Shown here piece after piece: positions 1 through 8,300 of a DNA stretch of 64,000 nt (positions are counted from its first letter, which is position 1; each line of letters begins with the position of its first letter). The translations under genes were made by a program, and so were the position numbers. Source of the DNA: Clostridia bacterium (lineage in GTDB: Bacteria > Bacillota > Clostridia > UBA1381); contig CAADTH010000050.1 in NCBI GenBank assembly GCA_900751885.1, positions 124,001 through 188,000 of the forward strand. The letters are read 5' to 3'. The notes under the pieces are model-generated. The model was not told where the DNA came from, did not search any database, and saw only the letters and a program-made list of their open reading frames with translations.

Positions 1-159
1 TGGAAGCATGATTCAAAAGCAGGACAGTATTCCTCCGCGAAGGTACATCACTCGCTTCATGTGACAGAGAAGGTAGAGCTTCCAAAACATCTGGAGGATT
101 ATGAGATTACGCTGGAGCACCTGGATGGACTGGAGCCGGAAGTCTATGAAGGAATATGA
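1..159 (+). CDS. cas7: Cas7 (Csd2), type I-C Cascade backbone subunit, C-terminal end only
   Basis: Frame 1 is open from the first base of the window to a TGA at 157-159. It encodes the last 52 residues of a protein ending in LEPEVYEGI. The piece lies directly upstream of cas4-cas1-cas2, the position of cas7 (csd2) in type I-C operons (cas3-cas5-cas8c-cas7-cas4-cas1-cas2). Its HLEDYEITLEHLDGLEPEVYE-like ending suits that family. The 3' end overlaps the preferred cas4 start, so the two are probably translationally coupled. The call rests mainly on position, because most of the protein is outside the window. Confidence 0.7.
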   Translation, partial: WKHDSKAGQYSSAKVHHSLHVTEKVELPKHLEDYEITLEHLDGLEPEVYEGI

Positions 160-811
160 GGAAGAGGATTTTTTAAGCCTTGCCGGAATCCAGCACTTTG
201 TGTTTTGCCGCAGGCAGTGGGCGCTTATCTATATTGAACAGCAGTGGGCAGAAAATCTTCGCACCATAGAGGGGCATATCATGCACGAAGCCGCGCACGA
301 CGATGAATTTACGCAAAAACGCGGCGATATAATTGTCACGCGCGGTATGCCGGTATTTTCGAGAGAGCTTGGGGTAAATGGTGTCTGCGACGTGATAGAG
401 TTCCATAAAGATGGTGCCGGCGTACCGATTATCGGATGGGATGGAATGTATCTGCCAATCCCAATCGAATACAAAAAAGGCGCCCCGAAGGAGCACCAGG
501 CGGATGAGCTGCAGCTTTGCTGTCAGGCGATGTGTCTGGAAGCCATGCTTGCGTGTGAAATTCCAAAAGGGTATCTATACTACGGGGAGACGAAGCACCG
601 CCAGGAGGTACCCTTTACCGGAGAGATGCGCGGCTGTGTGCGTGCGGCAATGGAGGAGATGCACGACTACTACAGCAGGCGGTATACGCCAAAGGTAACA
701 ATCAGCAAACGGTGCAAGGCGTGTTCCCTGTCAGAGATTTGCATTCCCAAGCTTTGTAAGAATGAATCAGCAAAGGATTATATAAACGCGCGGATTGGAG
801 AGGTGCTATGA
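146..811 (+). CDS. cas4: Cas4 exonuclease of type I-C CRISPR adaptation
   Basis: A 221-residue Cas4/RecB-family nuclease. Cas4 trims and selects PAM-containing prespacers and works with Cas1-Cas2. The N-terminal cysteine (FCRRQW) and the C-terminal cluster CKACSLSEIC...LC match the four-cysteine iron-sulfur ligands of Cas4. The GVCDVIEF and PIEYKKG segments match the RecB nuclease motifs (D and E-x-K). I prefer the ATG at 146 (MKEYEEEDFLSLAGIQHFVF). A longer frame opens at 101, but its extra 15 residues do not look like Cas4 and would overlap cas7 deeply. The stop overlaps the cas1 start as ATGA, so the genes are coupled. Confidence 0.93.
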   Translation: MKEYEEEDFLSLAGIQHFVFCRRQWALIYIEQQWAENLRTIEGHIMHEAAHDDEFTQKRGDIIVTRGMPVFSRELGVNGVCDVIEFHKDGAGVPIIGWDGMYLPIPIEYKKGAPKEHQADELQLCCQAMCLEAMLACEIPKGYLYYGETKHRQEVPFTGEMRGCVRAAMEEMHDYYSRRYTPKVTISKRCKACSLSEICIPKLCKNESAKDYINARIGEVL

Positions 812-1839
812 GGACACTGTTAAATACACTGTATGTCACGACGCCGGACGCGTACTTGGCGCTGGATGGAGAAACCATTGTCGTGTATCATGACAAACAG
901 CAGCTCGGACGTATTCCCTTTCATAACATCCAGGCGGTTGTCGCATTTGGATACACCGGCGCGAGCCCTGCACTTATGGGGGCGTGCGCAAAGCGCAATA
1001 TTGCGCTGACCTTTTTGAGTATGCATGGAAGATTTTTGGCGCGTGTGGTGGGAGAGCAGAATGGGAATGTATTGCTCCGAAAAGAGCAGTACCGAATTTC
1101 AGATGATGAGGAGAAAAGTCTCGAGTATGCGCGCAATTTTATTTTGGGAAAGCTGTTTAACGGCAGATGGGTGATAGAGAGGGCATCGCGTGATTATGAG
1201 ATGCGGCTGGATGTAAAAAAGCTAAAGAAAGTATCCGCTTTTTTGGCAAATGCAATCAAACATACACAATCCTGTCCGGATATGGACACGCTTCGAGGTA
1301 TAGAAGGGGAAGCGGCGAGCGTGTATTTTAGCGTGATGGATGACCTGATTTTGCAAAAGAAGGAGCAATTTTACTTTGATACGAGAAACAAGCGTCCGCC
1401 GCTCGACCGCGTGAATGCGATGCTGTCGTTTGTGTATACCCTTTTGGCGCACGACTGTGCTTCCGCGCTGGAGACAGTAGGCTTTGATGCCTATGTGGGA
1501 TTTTTGCATCGCGACAGACCGGGGCGCATCAGTTTAGCTCTTGATTTAATGGAAGAGCTTCGGCATGTGTATGCGGATCGTTTTGTTCTGTCGTGCATCA
1601 ACAAACGGCAGATTGACGCGGCAGGGTTTTCTCAGAAGGAGGACGGCGCTGTTATCATGGATGACGATACAAGGAAAAAGATTCTGAGGCTGTGGCAGGA
1701 AAAGAAACAGGAGACACTCACGCATCCCTTTTTAGGAGAAAAAATGACATGGGGTCTGGTCCCATTTATGCAGGCACAGCTGCTTTCAAGAAGGCTCCGG
1801 GGGGACTTGGATACCTATCCGCCGTTTTTGTGGAAATAG
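808..1839 (+). CDS. cas1: Cas1 integrase of type I-C CRISPR adaptation
   Basis: A 343-residue Cas1, the metal-dependent endonuclease/integrase that inserts new spacers with Cas2. The N-terminal beta domain (MRTLLNTLYVTTPDAYLALDG, then NIQAVVAFG) and the C-terminal helical domain are both complete. Family active-site residues are visible: the Glu in LRGIEGEAAS, the His in VGFLHRDRPGR and the acidic DLMEELR. The start overlaps the cas4 stop by 4 nt and cas2 begins 9 nt downstream. Length and motifs are normal for type I-C, so the adaptation genes look intact despite the tiny array downstream. Confidence 0.96.
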   Translation: MRTLLNTLYVTTPDAYLALDGETIVVYHDKQQLGRIPFHNIQAVVAFGYTGASPALMGACAKRNIALTFLSMHGRFLARVVGEQNGNVLLRKEQYRISDDEEKSLEYARNFILGKLFNGRWVIERASRDYEMRLDVKKLKKVSAFLANAIKHTQSCPDMDTLRGIEGEAASVYFSVMDDLILQKKEQFYFDTRNKRPPLDRVNAMLSFVYTLLAHDCASALETVGFDAYVGFLHRDRPGRISLALDLMEELRHVYADRFVLSCINKRQIDAAGFSQKEDGAVIMDDDTRKKILRLWQEKKQETLTHPFLGEKMTWGLVPFMQAQLLSRRLRGDLDTYPPFLWK

Positions 1840-1848
1840 GAGAGAGAA

Positions 1849-2139
1849 ATGCTAGTATTGATTACTTATGATGTGAATACCCAGACAGCAGAAGGAAGAA
1901 AACGACTTCGCAAGGTGGCGAAGCAATGCGCGAATTATGGCACACGCGTGCAAAATTCTGTGTTTGAGTGTATGATGAGCATGGCAAAAGCAAGAGAGGT
2001 AAAACATATGTTAGAGAAGATTATCGACAAAGAAACAGACAGCCTGCGTTTTTATTATCTGGGAGAGCAGTATAAAACCAAGGTGGAGCATGTTGGACAG
2101 AAGCCGTCCTTTGATGTGACAGAACCATTGCTTTTGTGA
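1849..2139 (+). CDS. cas2: Cas2, adaptation complex endoribonuclease-fold protein
   Basis: A 96-residue Cas2 with the typical start MLVLITYDVNT, whose Asp is the conserved metal ligand, followed by GRKRLRKVAKQCANYGTRVQNSVFEC as in type I-C Cas2. It pairs with Cas1 as the dimeric scaffold of the spacer integrase. It is preceded by an AGGAGAGA ribosome site and lies 9 nt after cas1. It is the last cas gene; the leader and repeats follow directly. Confidence 0.95.
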   Translation: MLVLITYDVNTQTAEGRKRLRKVAKQCANYGTRVQNSVFECMMSMAKAREVKHMLEKIIDKETDSLRFYYLGEQYKTKVEHVGQKPSFDVTEPLLL

Positions 2140-2319
2140 TAGAGTGTGGTGCGAATGGCAAGTGAACAGAAAATTCCTGGGAGGTTCGCACTGAAAGTTG
2201 GCAGAAACAGACAAGTGATTTTTTTAATTTTGCAGGAAACAAGATGGGTTTGAGTAAAAAAGAATCATATTTTGTCAAAGTGGTTGTAAGAGCAATAAAA
2301 CTATTTGTATATTTTTGCC
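2140..2319 (+). promoter_or_regulatory. CRISPR leader between cas2 and the array
   Basis: An AT-rich, gene-free stretch of 180 bp between the cas2 stop and the first repeat. In type I-C loci this position holds the leader, which carries the array promoter and the anchoring sites for spacer integration. I cannot place the promoter with confidence. Confidence 0.5.
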
Positions 2320-2470
2320 GTCGCACCTTGATAGGTGCGTGAGTTGAAATGTGCAGTTACGTCCCATTTATTTCACCTGCCTTGTCGCACCTTGATAGGT
2401 GCGTGAAAAAGCACAGGGTTCTATTTGAACCCTGTGCTTTGCATTTTTAATGGGGGCGTGGGTTGAAATG
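2320..2470 (+). CRISPR. Minimal type I-C CRISPR array: two repeats, one spacer, second repeat interrupted
   Basis: Repeat 1 (2320-2351) begins GTCGCACCTTGATAGGTGCG and ends GAGTTGAAATG, a typical type I-C repeat with the ATTGAAA-like 3' handle. A single spacer of about 32-33 nt follows. Repeat 2 starts at 2384 with the same 22 bases up to 2405. It is then broken by about 50 bp containing a perfect hairpin, and resumes at 2456 as GCGTGGGTTGAAATG. Joining 2384-2405 to 2461-2470 recreates a full-length repeat with one A-to-G change. No further repeats follow; cotJC ends 18 bp away. Confidence 0.9.
2406..2455. terminator. Hairpin insertion in CRISPR repeat 2, likely bidirectional terminator
   Basis: Contains a perfect 14-bp stem (2408-2421 with 2427-2440, arm AAAGCACAGGGTTC) and a 5-nt loop. 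A-rich sequence precedes it and GCATTTTT follows, so it could terminate both the cas/array transcript and the convergent cotJC transcript. It is flanked by GCGTG on both sides (2401-2405 and 2456-2460), which looks like a 5-bp duplication from insertion into the repeat. Confidence 0.65.
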
Positions 2471-2488
2471 TCACAGATTTATGTGTGC

Positions 2489-3006
2489 CTATTTACAGCC
2501 GCATCCATCCTTGCCCTTCTTTATTCCGCCTGCAAAAAATGTTTTTTCATTCATATTTGCCTGCATGCGGTTGAGCGCTTCACCAAATCTTTGGAAATGA
2601 ATCACTTCACGTTCTCTCAAGAACTTAAGCACTTCATTCACATCCGGATCATCGGAAATACGTAAAAGATTATCATATACTGCTCTTGCTTTTTGCTCCG
2701 CAGCCAAATCTTCATATAAGTTTGCGAGCGGATCTCCTGTCACGGCAATGCTGGCAGCATTAAACGGAGAACCCTGTGCGCTTTGCGGATATACAGACGC
2801 GCCGTTGTCAGCATAGTATTCCGCGCTATTTAGCTTTGCCCAATCCTTTCCAATCGTTCCCTTAGAAAGCTGGGAAACCAAAGTACCCACCATTTCCAAA
2901 TGCCCAAGCTCTTCCGTCCCGATATCAGTCAAAAGACCTTTTGAGACAGGGTCCGGCATGGTATATCTCTGAGACAGATACCGAAGAGATGCCGCAAGCT
3001 CCCCCG
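2489..3006 (-). pseudogene. cotJC: cotJC, 3' part (codons 34 onward), split by the integrated element
   Basis: Encodes the bulk of CotJC, the manganese-catalase-like spore coat protein, from GELAASLRYLSQRY through TDIGTEELGHLEMVG, AAEQKAR and REREVIHFQRFGEAL to a Cys-rich end (DGCGCK). The Glu and Glu-x-x-His motifs are the metal-ligand motifs of the Mn-catalase fold. The natural N-terminus is missing here and lies 53.3 kb away at 56301-56403. The open frame runs on into the element to an ATG at 3043, but that start has no ribosome site and the added residues are element DNA. Exact rejoining at CCCCG restores the frame, giving about 204 residues. Confidence 0.95.
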
Positions 3007-3027
3007 CTGGTGTTATAATAGGACTAA
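2981..3027. other. attL: left junction of the element, core CCCCG at 3002-3006
   Basis: Chromosomal cotJC sequence meets element DNA here. CCCCG (3002-3006) is shared with the right junction at 56301-56305. The element arm carries GACTAA at 3022-3027, 18 nt from the core centre (3004). The right element arm carries the inverse TTAGTC (56280-56285), also 18 nt from its core centre. This symmetry supports the boundary independently of the cotJC reconstruction. Confidence 0.88.
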
Positions 3028-3073
3028 GATTAGAAAACCCCATAAATACAGGGTTTTATCTACTTAGTCCTAT
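3018..3073. repeat. Nested inverted repeat at the left element end
   Basis: The outer arms ATAGGACTAAG (3018-3028) and CTTAGTCCTAT (3063-3073) are perfect inverses. Inner arms AAAACCC and GGGTTTT nest inside them. The sequence lies between the attachment core and parA. It may be part of the recombinase binding region, an operator for parAB, or a read-through terminator at the element edge. Confidence 0.6.
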
Positions 3074-3115
3074 TTTAATATCTATAAAAATATAAAATAC
3101 GAAGGGAGTTTGAAA

Positions 3116-3937
3116 ATGTCAGATACGAAAATATTTGCGATTAGTAATCATAAAGGAGGTGTTGGAAAAACAACAACAGCAGTTAATTTATCTACAGCAT
3201 TAGTAAAAGAAAATAAAAAAGTTCTTTTAATTGATATTGACCCACAAGCTCATGCAACAAGTTTAGTGCAGGATAAAATTGTACCAAAAGTGTATATACC
3301 TGAATTATTTAATAATTATATATTGGATATCGCTATGCCTGAAACAGATGAATACATTTACACAAATGATGAAGGTGTTTCATTCATTGCTAGCAATGCA
3401 TCTCTATCCACAGTCCTAATATCTCTTGTTCCTGCAACTTGTCGTGAATTTGCTTTAAAATCAATTCTGGAACCTATAAAGCAACAATATGATTATATTT
3501 TAATTGACTGTAGTCCCAGTTTTGATTTATTGACTTTAAATGCTTTTAATGTTGCGAATGGCATATTAGTACCAGTACAGAGTAATGACGATTTTGCAAT
3601 AGATGGCTTAGATGAACTTATTAAAAATGTTGACATGGTTAAAAGACGTACTAATCCAGATATTAATATCGAAGGTATTATTTTAACGAAATTCATAAAC
3701 AGCACTATAATATCAAAATTGGTTTATGAAACGATTGAAAGTTATACACCTAATATACGAGTTTACAATAGTAAAATATCTTTTGCTACGAAAGTTGCTG
3801 AAACCCCACGTGCTAGAAAAAGCATCTTTGCACATTGCCCAAAAGCAAAAGCCGCTAAAGAGTATGAAAATTTAGCAAAGGAAGTGATAAAATATGGCAT
3901 TGGAGAAACGAGTAGGATTAAAGTCAGTCAAAAATAA
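3116..3937 (+). CDS. parA: ParA-type partition ATPase
   Basis: A 273-residue ParA/Soj ATPase. The deviant Walker A motif KGGVGKTTTAVNLSTAL starts near residue 13. Walker B-like ILIDCSPSFDLL and the DIDPQAHAT segment follow in the normal order. I chose the ATG at 3116, 7 nt after AAGGGAG; a TTG two codons upstream is possible. parB overlaps its 3' end by 44 nt. In conjugative elements ParA-ParB can stabilise the excised circular form or regulate transfer genes. It is the first gene inside the left end. Confidence 0.92.
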   Translation: MSDTKIFAISNHKGGVGKTTTAVNLSTALVKENKKVLLIDIDPQAHATSLVQDKIVPKVYIPELFNNYILDIAMPETDEYIYTNDEGVSFIASNASLSTVLISLVPATCREFALKSILEPIKQQYDYILIDCSPSFDLLTLNAFNVANGILVPVQSNDDFAIDGLDELIKNVDMVKRRTNPDINIEGIILTKFINSTIISKLVYETIESYTPNIRVYNSKISFATKVAETPRARKSIFAHCPKAKAAKEYENLAKEVIKYGIGETSRIKVSQK

Positions 3938-4922
3938 TCAAGAAACTAAAGCTATACAAGATAGGAACAACATAGAATCAGCATTTTTTGATACAAACAC
4001 TATACATACTACTAATATGACTGGTGATAATCAAATAGTAAACATACCAATTAAAGATATATTTCCATCAAGTTATAATAAATTTAAAAAATACAGTGAG
4101 CAAAAAGAATCAGAAATGATTGAAAGCATCAAAGAATTTGGAGTGTTAGAACCTACATTAGTACGTCCATTACCTGAACAAATCGGAAAATTTGAATTGA
4201 TTTCAGGTGAAAATCGTTGGCGTATAAGTAAAATAGCTGGTAAAGACACTGTGCCAGCCATTGTTAAGAATATTGACAGAGATACAGCAATTATAATGTT
4301 AAATGATGTAAACCTAAATCACCGAGAGAATTTATCTCTTTATGAAAAATGTCAAGCCTATAACCAATGTTATGATGCAATGAAAAGAAAATCAGGAGAA
4401 CGAACTGATTTAAAGGGTGAAGAAGCGATACGAACCACTGAGATTTTAGGACAGAAGTATGGGCTATCTGCCAGAACAATGGCAAGTAGAATTAAATTGG
4501 CAAGATTAATTGAACAAGGTACTAATATGATAGAAAATAAAAAACTTCCATTGGCATCAGGTGAAATTCTAACTGCATTATCAAAAGATAATCAAGTAAT
4601 AGTCTTTGATTATATACAAGATAAACCTGGAAAATTAAATAAAGAACAAGCTAACACGATAGTACAACATGCGGAACTGCATCCGCTATCACCTACTATA
4701 ATAGAACAAATATTACAGCAAGACAGTAAAAAAACTCCTAAAATCACTTCCCTATCAACAAAAAATTTTATAAGATTTTTTCACAGCAACACTGATATTA
4801 AGGAAATGGAAGATACTATTGAAAAGGCTTTAGAGTTATATTTTTCTCAACACAAAATCCCTTTCATAGTTGATAATTCTGACGAATCGGATGAATTTTT
4901 TACAAGCGAGACTATTGAATGA
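3894..4922 (+). CDS. parB: ParB-like DNA-binding partition protein
   Basis: A 342-residue ParB/Spo0J-family protein. The N-terminal ParB/Srx domain spans roughly residues 45-135 and includes IPIKDIFPS, FGVLEPTLVRP and the CTP-binding-type motif SGENRWR. A helix-turn-helix region with LGQKYGLSARTMASRIKLARL follows near residues 185-215. The gene starts inside parA. The C-terminus is acidic (DNSDESDEFFTSETIE), a weaker version of the acidic tails seen on other cytoplasmic proteins of the element. Confidence 0.9.
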   Translation: MALEKRVGLKSVKNNQETKAIQDRNNIESAFFDTNTIHTTNMTGDNQIVNIPIKDIFPSSYNKFKKYSEQKESEMIESIKEFGVLEPTLVRPLPEQIGKFELISGENRWRISKIAGKDTVPAIVKNIDRDTAIIMLNDVNLNHRENLSLYEKCQAYNQCYDAMKRKSGERTDLKGEEAIRTTEILGQKYGLSARTMASRIKLARLIEQGTNMIENKKLPLASGEILTALSKDNQVIVFDYIQDKPGKLNKEQANTIVQHAELHPLSPTIIEQILQQDSKKTPKITSLSTKNFIRFFHSNTDIKEMEDTIEKALELYFSQHKIPFIVDNSDESDEFFTSETIE

Positions 4923-4936
4923 AAGGAGAAAATACA

Positions 4937-5290
4937 ATGAAGGATTTTAGTTATAAGGAGAAAAACGGACTATTCTATCCAGAAATCCAAATTTCTAATA
5001 ATAATCAAGATAATCCTTTAGGTAAATACGGTAGTATGTGTATGGAGTTTTTACATGATGAATATCCAGAAAGATATCAACAACTACTAATGTCTGGAGA
5101 ATTATTACCATTAATGCATAAAATTAATGACGAAGCACATACGAAGATTGAAAAACTTTCGGAAAGCTATTTACAATTAGATGAATATAAACTTACAGAT
5201 GATGCTATCGAAAATTATAGAATAAGAAATACAGTGCAGATTTTAGCCGAAAGTAATATTATTCGTAGCTATATTTTAAAAAAAAGATAA
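4937..5290 (+). CDS. TnpV-like transposon-encoded small protein
   Basis: A 117-residue protein (KEKNGLFYPEIQ..., LGKYGSMCMEFLHDEYPERYQQLLMSGEL) that resembles the TnpV family carried by Tn4451-type and related clostridial elements. The function of TnpV is not established. The ATG at 4937 has AAAGGAGA at good spacing; an upstream in-frame ATG at 4919 overlaps parB and places the ribosome site inside the reading frame, so I reject it. A strong intrinsic terminator follows, so parA-parB-tnpV probably form one operon. Confidence 0.75.
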   Translation: MKDFSYKEKNGLFYPEIQISNNNQDNPLGKYGSMCMEFLHDEYPERYQQLLMSGELLPLMHKINDEAHTKIEKLSESYLQLDEYKLTDDAIENYRIRNTVQILAESNIIRSYILKKR

Positions 5291-5301
5291 AATAACACAA
5301 A

Positions 5302-5329
5302 AAAAGAACCGTTAATCGGTTCTTTTTTA
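5302..5329 (+). terminator. Intrinsic terminator after the parAB operon
   Basis: Stem AAAAGAACCG (5302-5311) pairs with CGGTTCTTTT (5317-5326) around a TTAAT loop, followed by a T tract. It separates the parAB-tnpV operon from the large gene that starts at 5356. Confidence 0.88.
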
Positions 5330-5355
5330 TATCTTACTGAAAGGAGGTGTGCTAC

Positions 5356-8300
5356 TTGAGTAGAGCGAAACAAATATCTGAAATATATAATGATATTTGT
5401 AATAGGGTTATCCAGAATGAAAAAGAATGGTTAGATTATCTAAAATTTGCATCTGGAATTTACAAATATAATTTCAATAATAGTTTATTAATATATGCCC
5501 AACGTCCAACCGCTACAATGGTGGCAGATATGAGTGTTTGGAACAAACAAGTCGGACGGTGGATAAATAAAGGTGCAAAAAGTATTTGTGTGTTTGACGA
5601 TGTAAAATCATATCCTAAACTAAAATATCTTTTCGATATAGCAGATACTAATGGGACTTATGATACTATCCCTAAACTTTGGCATTTAGATATAAAACTT
5701 GAACCTTTATTGATTAAAAACTTAAATAATAAATTGAATACAAATTATGGTACAATTACAGATTGCATTAATCATATGATTTATAATCGAATAGATACCC
5801 ATGAAGATTATTATAATAATATTTCTAAATCATTAAATGGGATTGAAACAAATAATCAAGATTTACTGCCTTTTTTTGAATCTATATTAAAAAACAGTAG
5901 TTATTACATGATTGCTAATCGTAGCGGTTTAAATACATCTCATATGAATGGATTGTTTGATGATATTAAATCCTTTATTACAAAAGAAAGTTTGTGCTAT
6001 TTAGGCAATCGTACTTGTGATTTATCTAAATATGTATTAAGTACATTTGCAAAAAGTATCAATGAAGTTTTGAAAGAACAAAAAGAAAGAAACATTGTTC
6101 AAAAAAATAATATTTCTACAAATACAAAATCAAAAGAAATAACTAAGGATAATAAATTTGAACAAATTAAATTGCCATTTAACCCTATCCAGGAAACCTT
6201 ATTAAATGGAATAGATGACTATTCTATTCCAGACGATACCCCAACACAGCCTATAGACACTGGATTATATATAGGACAAGAAATAAACATAGATAATAAA
6301 ACATTTCAAATTATCTCAATAGATACTAATTTTGATGAAATCAGACTAAGTGAAGTATCCTTTGATGAAAAAAGCGAACTACCTTTATTTAGAAGTGAAC
6401 GCATTAATTTTATACAAGAATGTCTGAGGAATCAAGAAGAAAATACATCTGATATAAATAAAAAAGCTGATTTTTCTACAAGTCATTTAGATATATCAAA
6501 TGAGCAACATTCTATTGAATCTAAAGATACAATATTAAATGATGTAAGAAGTAATGAATATACAATAGAAGATAATTATATTGACTATCACGACGGACAA
6601 CATGATTACATCATTCAAGTTAACGAAGCCGATAAAAAAACATCTGCATATCTAGAATATAGTGTTTATGAAGATAAACCTTATATTAATTATATATTTG
6701 TAGAAAATGAAAAGCGCAGACAGGGATTAGGACGTAATATGGTGCAATTTCTACAGCAAAAATATCCAAATATAGAAATTGAATGGGGATATATGACTGA
6801 TGATGGCATAGCTTTAAAAAATGCTGTTACCTATACAGTAACAAATGAGGAACACATCAAACTTACAAACGAATTAAATCGGCTTAATACTGAAATAACT
6901 AAATTAGATGAAACTTATAAAGAAGCAACTGTTCCAAATGATATTAAAAATCATTGGTATGAATTAGAAGATGAACGTTATCGCATAAAAGAACGGTTAA
7001 GCAATTCGTCTCCTAGTTTTTCTTTTGTTAAGTTACCTAAAAATACCCCTACAATAGAGTTTCTTCATACGGATAACCAGATTCCAAAAATTGATTATGC
7101 TTATAATCCAGAAGATAATTTATATCCTGGTGGCATGAAAACAAGATTCAAAAATAATATTGAAGCTATTAAAGTGCTTAAAAAAGTTGAATCAGAAAAT
7201 CGCTTTGCTACGTCTGATGAACAAATTATATTAGCTCGTTATGCTGGGTGGGGCGCTATGCCACAAGCATTTGATTCAGAAATAACTCATTGGCATAAAG
7301 AATTTGAAGAATTAAAAAGCATTCTTACTCCTGAAGAATATAAAAGCGCACGAGCATCTACTAACAATTCACATTATACTGCACCAGACATTATTCCATA
7401 TATCTATCAAGCATTTGATAAATGGGGCTTTCATGGAGGAAATGTATTAGACCCAGCAATGGGAACAGGAAATTTTTATGCCACAATGCCAAATGATTTT
7501 AAAAAAAATTGCAACCTTTTTGGTGTTGAAATTGATGATATATCTGGACGTATCGCAAAACAATTACATCAATCAGCAGATATACGAATACAAGGTTTTG
7601 AAACTACAAATTTTCCAGATAACTTTTTTGACATAGCTATAGGCAATATTCCTTTTGGTGCTTATAAAGTACATGACCCAGCATTTAATAAATATAATTA
7701 TTATATTCATGATTATTTTATTGCAAAATCCCTTGATAAAATACGCCCAGGTGGTGTAATTGCGTATATAACTACCTCTGGTACTCTTGACAAACAAAAC
7801 AAAAGTATTAGAAAATATATTGCCTCAAGAGCAGATTTAATAGGAGCTATCAGACTTCCTCAAAATGCTTTCAAATCAATCGCTAATACAGATGTTACTA
7901 CAGACATTCTTTTTCTTCAAAAACGTGAACAAATAATGATGTCTGAAGAGCCTGAATGGATTAATCTTGGGAAAACAAGTGATGATGTACCTGTTAATAT
8001 GTATTATGTAAAACACCCTGAGATGTTACTTGGCAAAATGGGATTTTATAAAAATATGTATGGAAATGAAACTGATACAGGATTATATCCTGATGAAAAA
8101 GAATCTTTAAATGAATCACTTAAAAAAGCTATTGATAATCTCCCTACAATAGACTTATCTTCATACAAATATGAAGATAAAGAAAATGACATAATACCTG
8201 CCGACTCTAATGTGCGTAATTATACTTATACTGTAGTAAGTAACGAAATATATTATCGTGAAAATAGCATAATGCGGCACATGGAGTTTAAAAATACTAC

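Noticed and set aside
101..145. Longer N-terminus for Cas4 starting at 101
   Set aside because: The extra residues do not match Cas4, overlap cas7 heavily and lack a ribosome site; ATG 146 fits the family start.
3007..3043. Extended cotJC frame starting at ATG 3043 inside the element
   Set aside because: No ribosome site, and the first 14 residues are encoded by the element arm of attL; the true N-terminus is at 56403.
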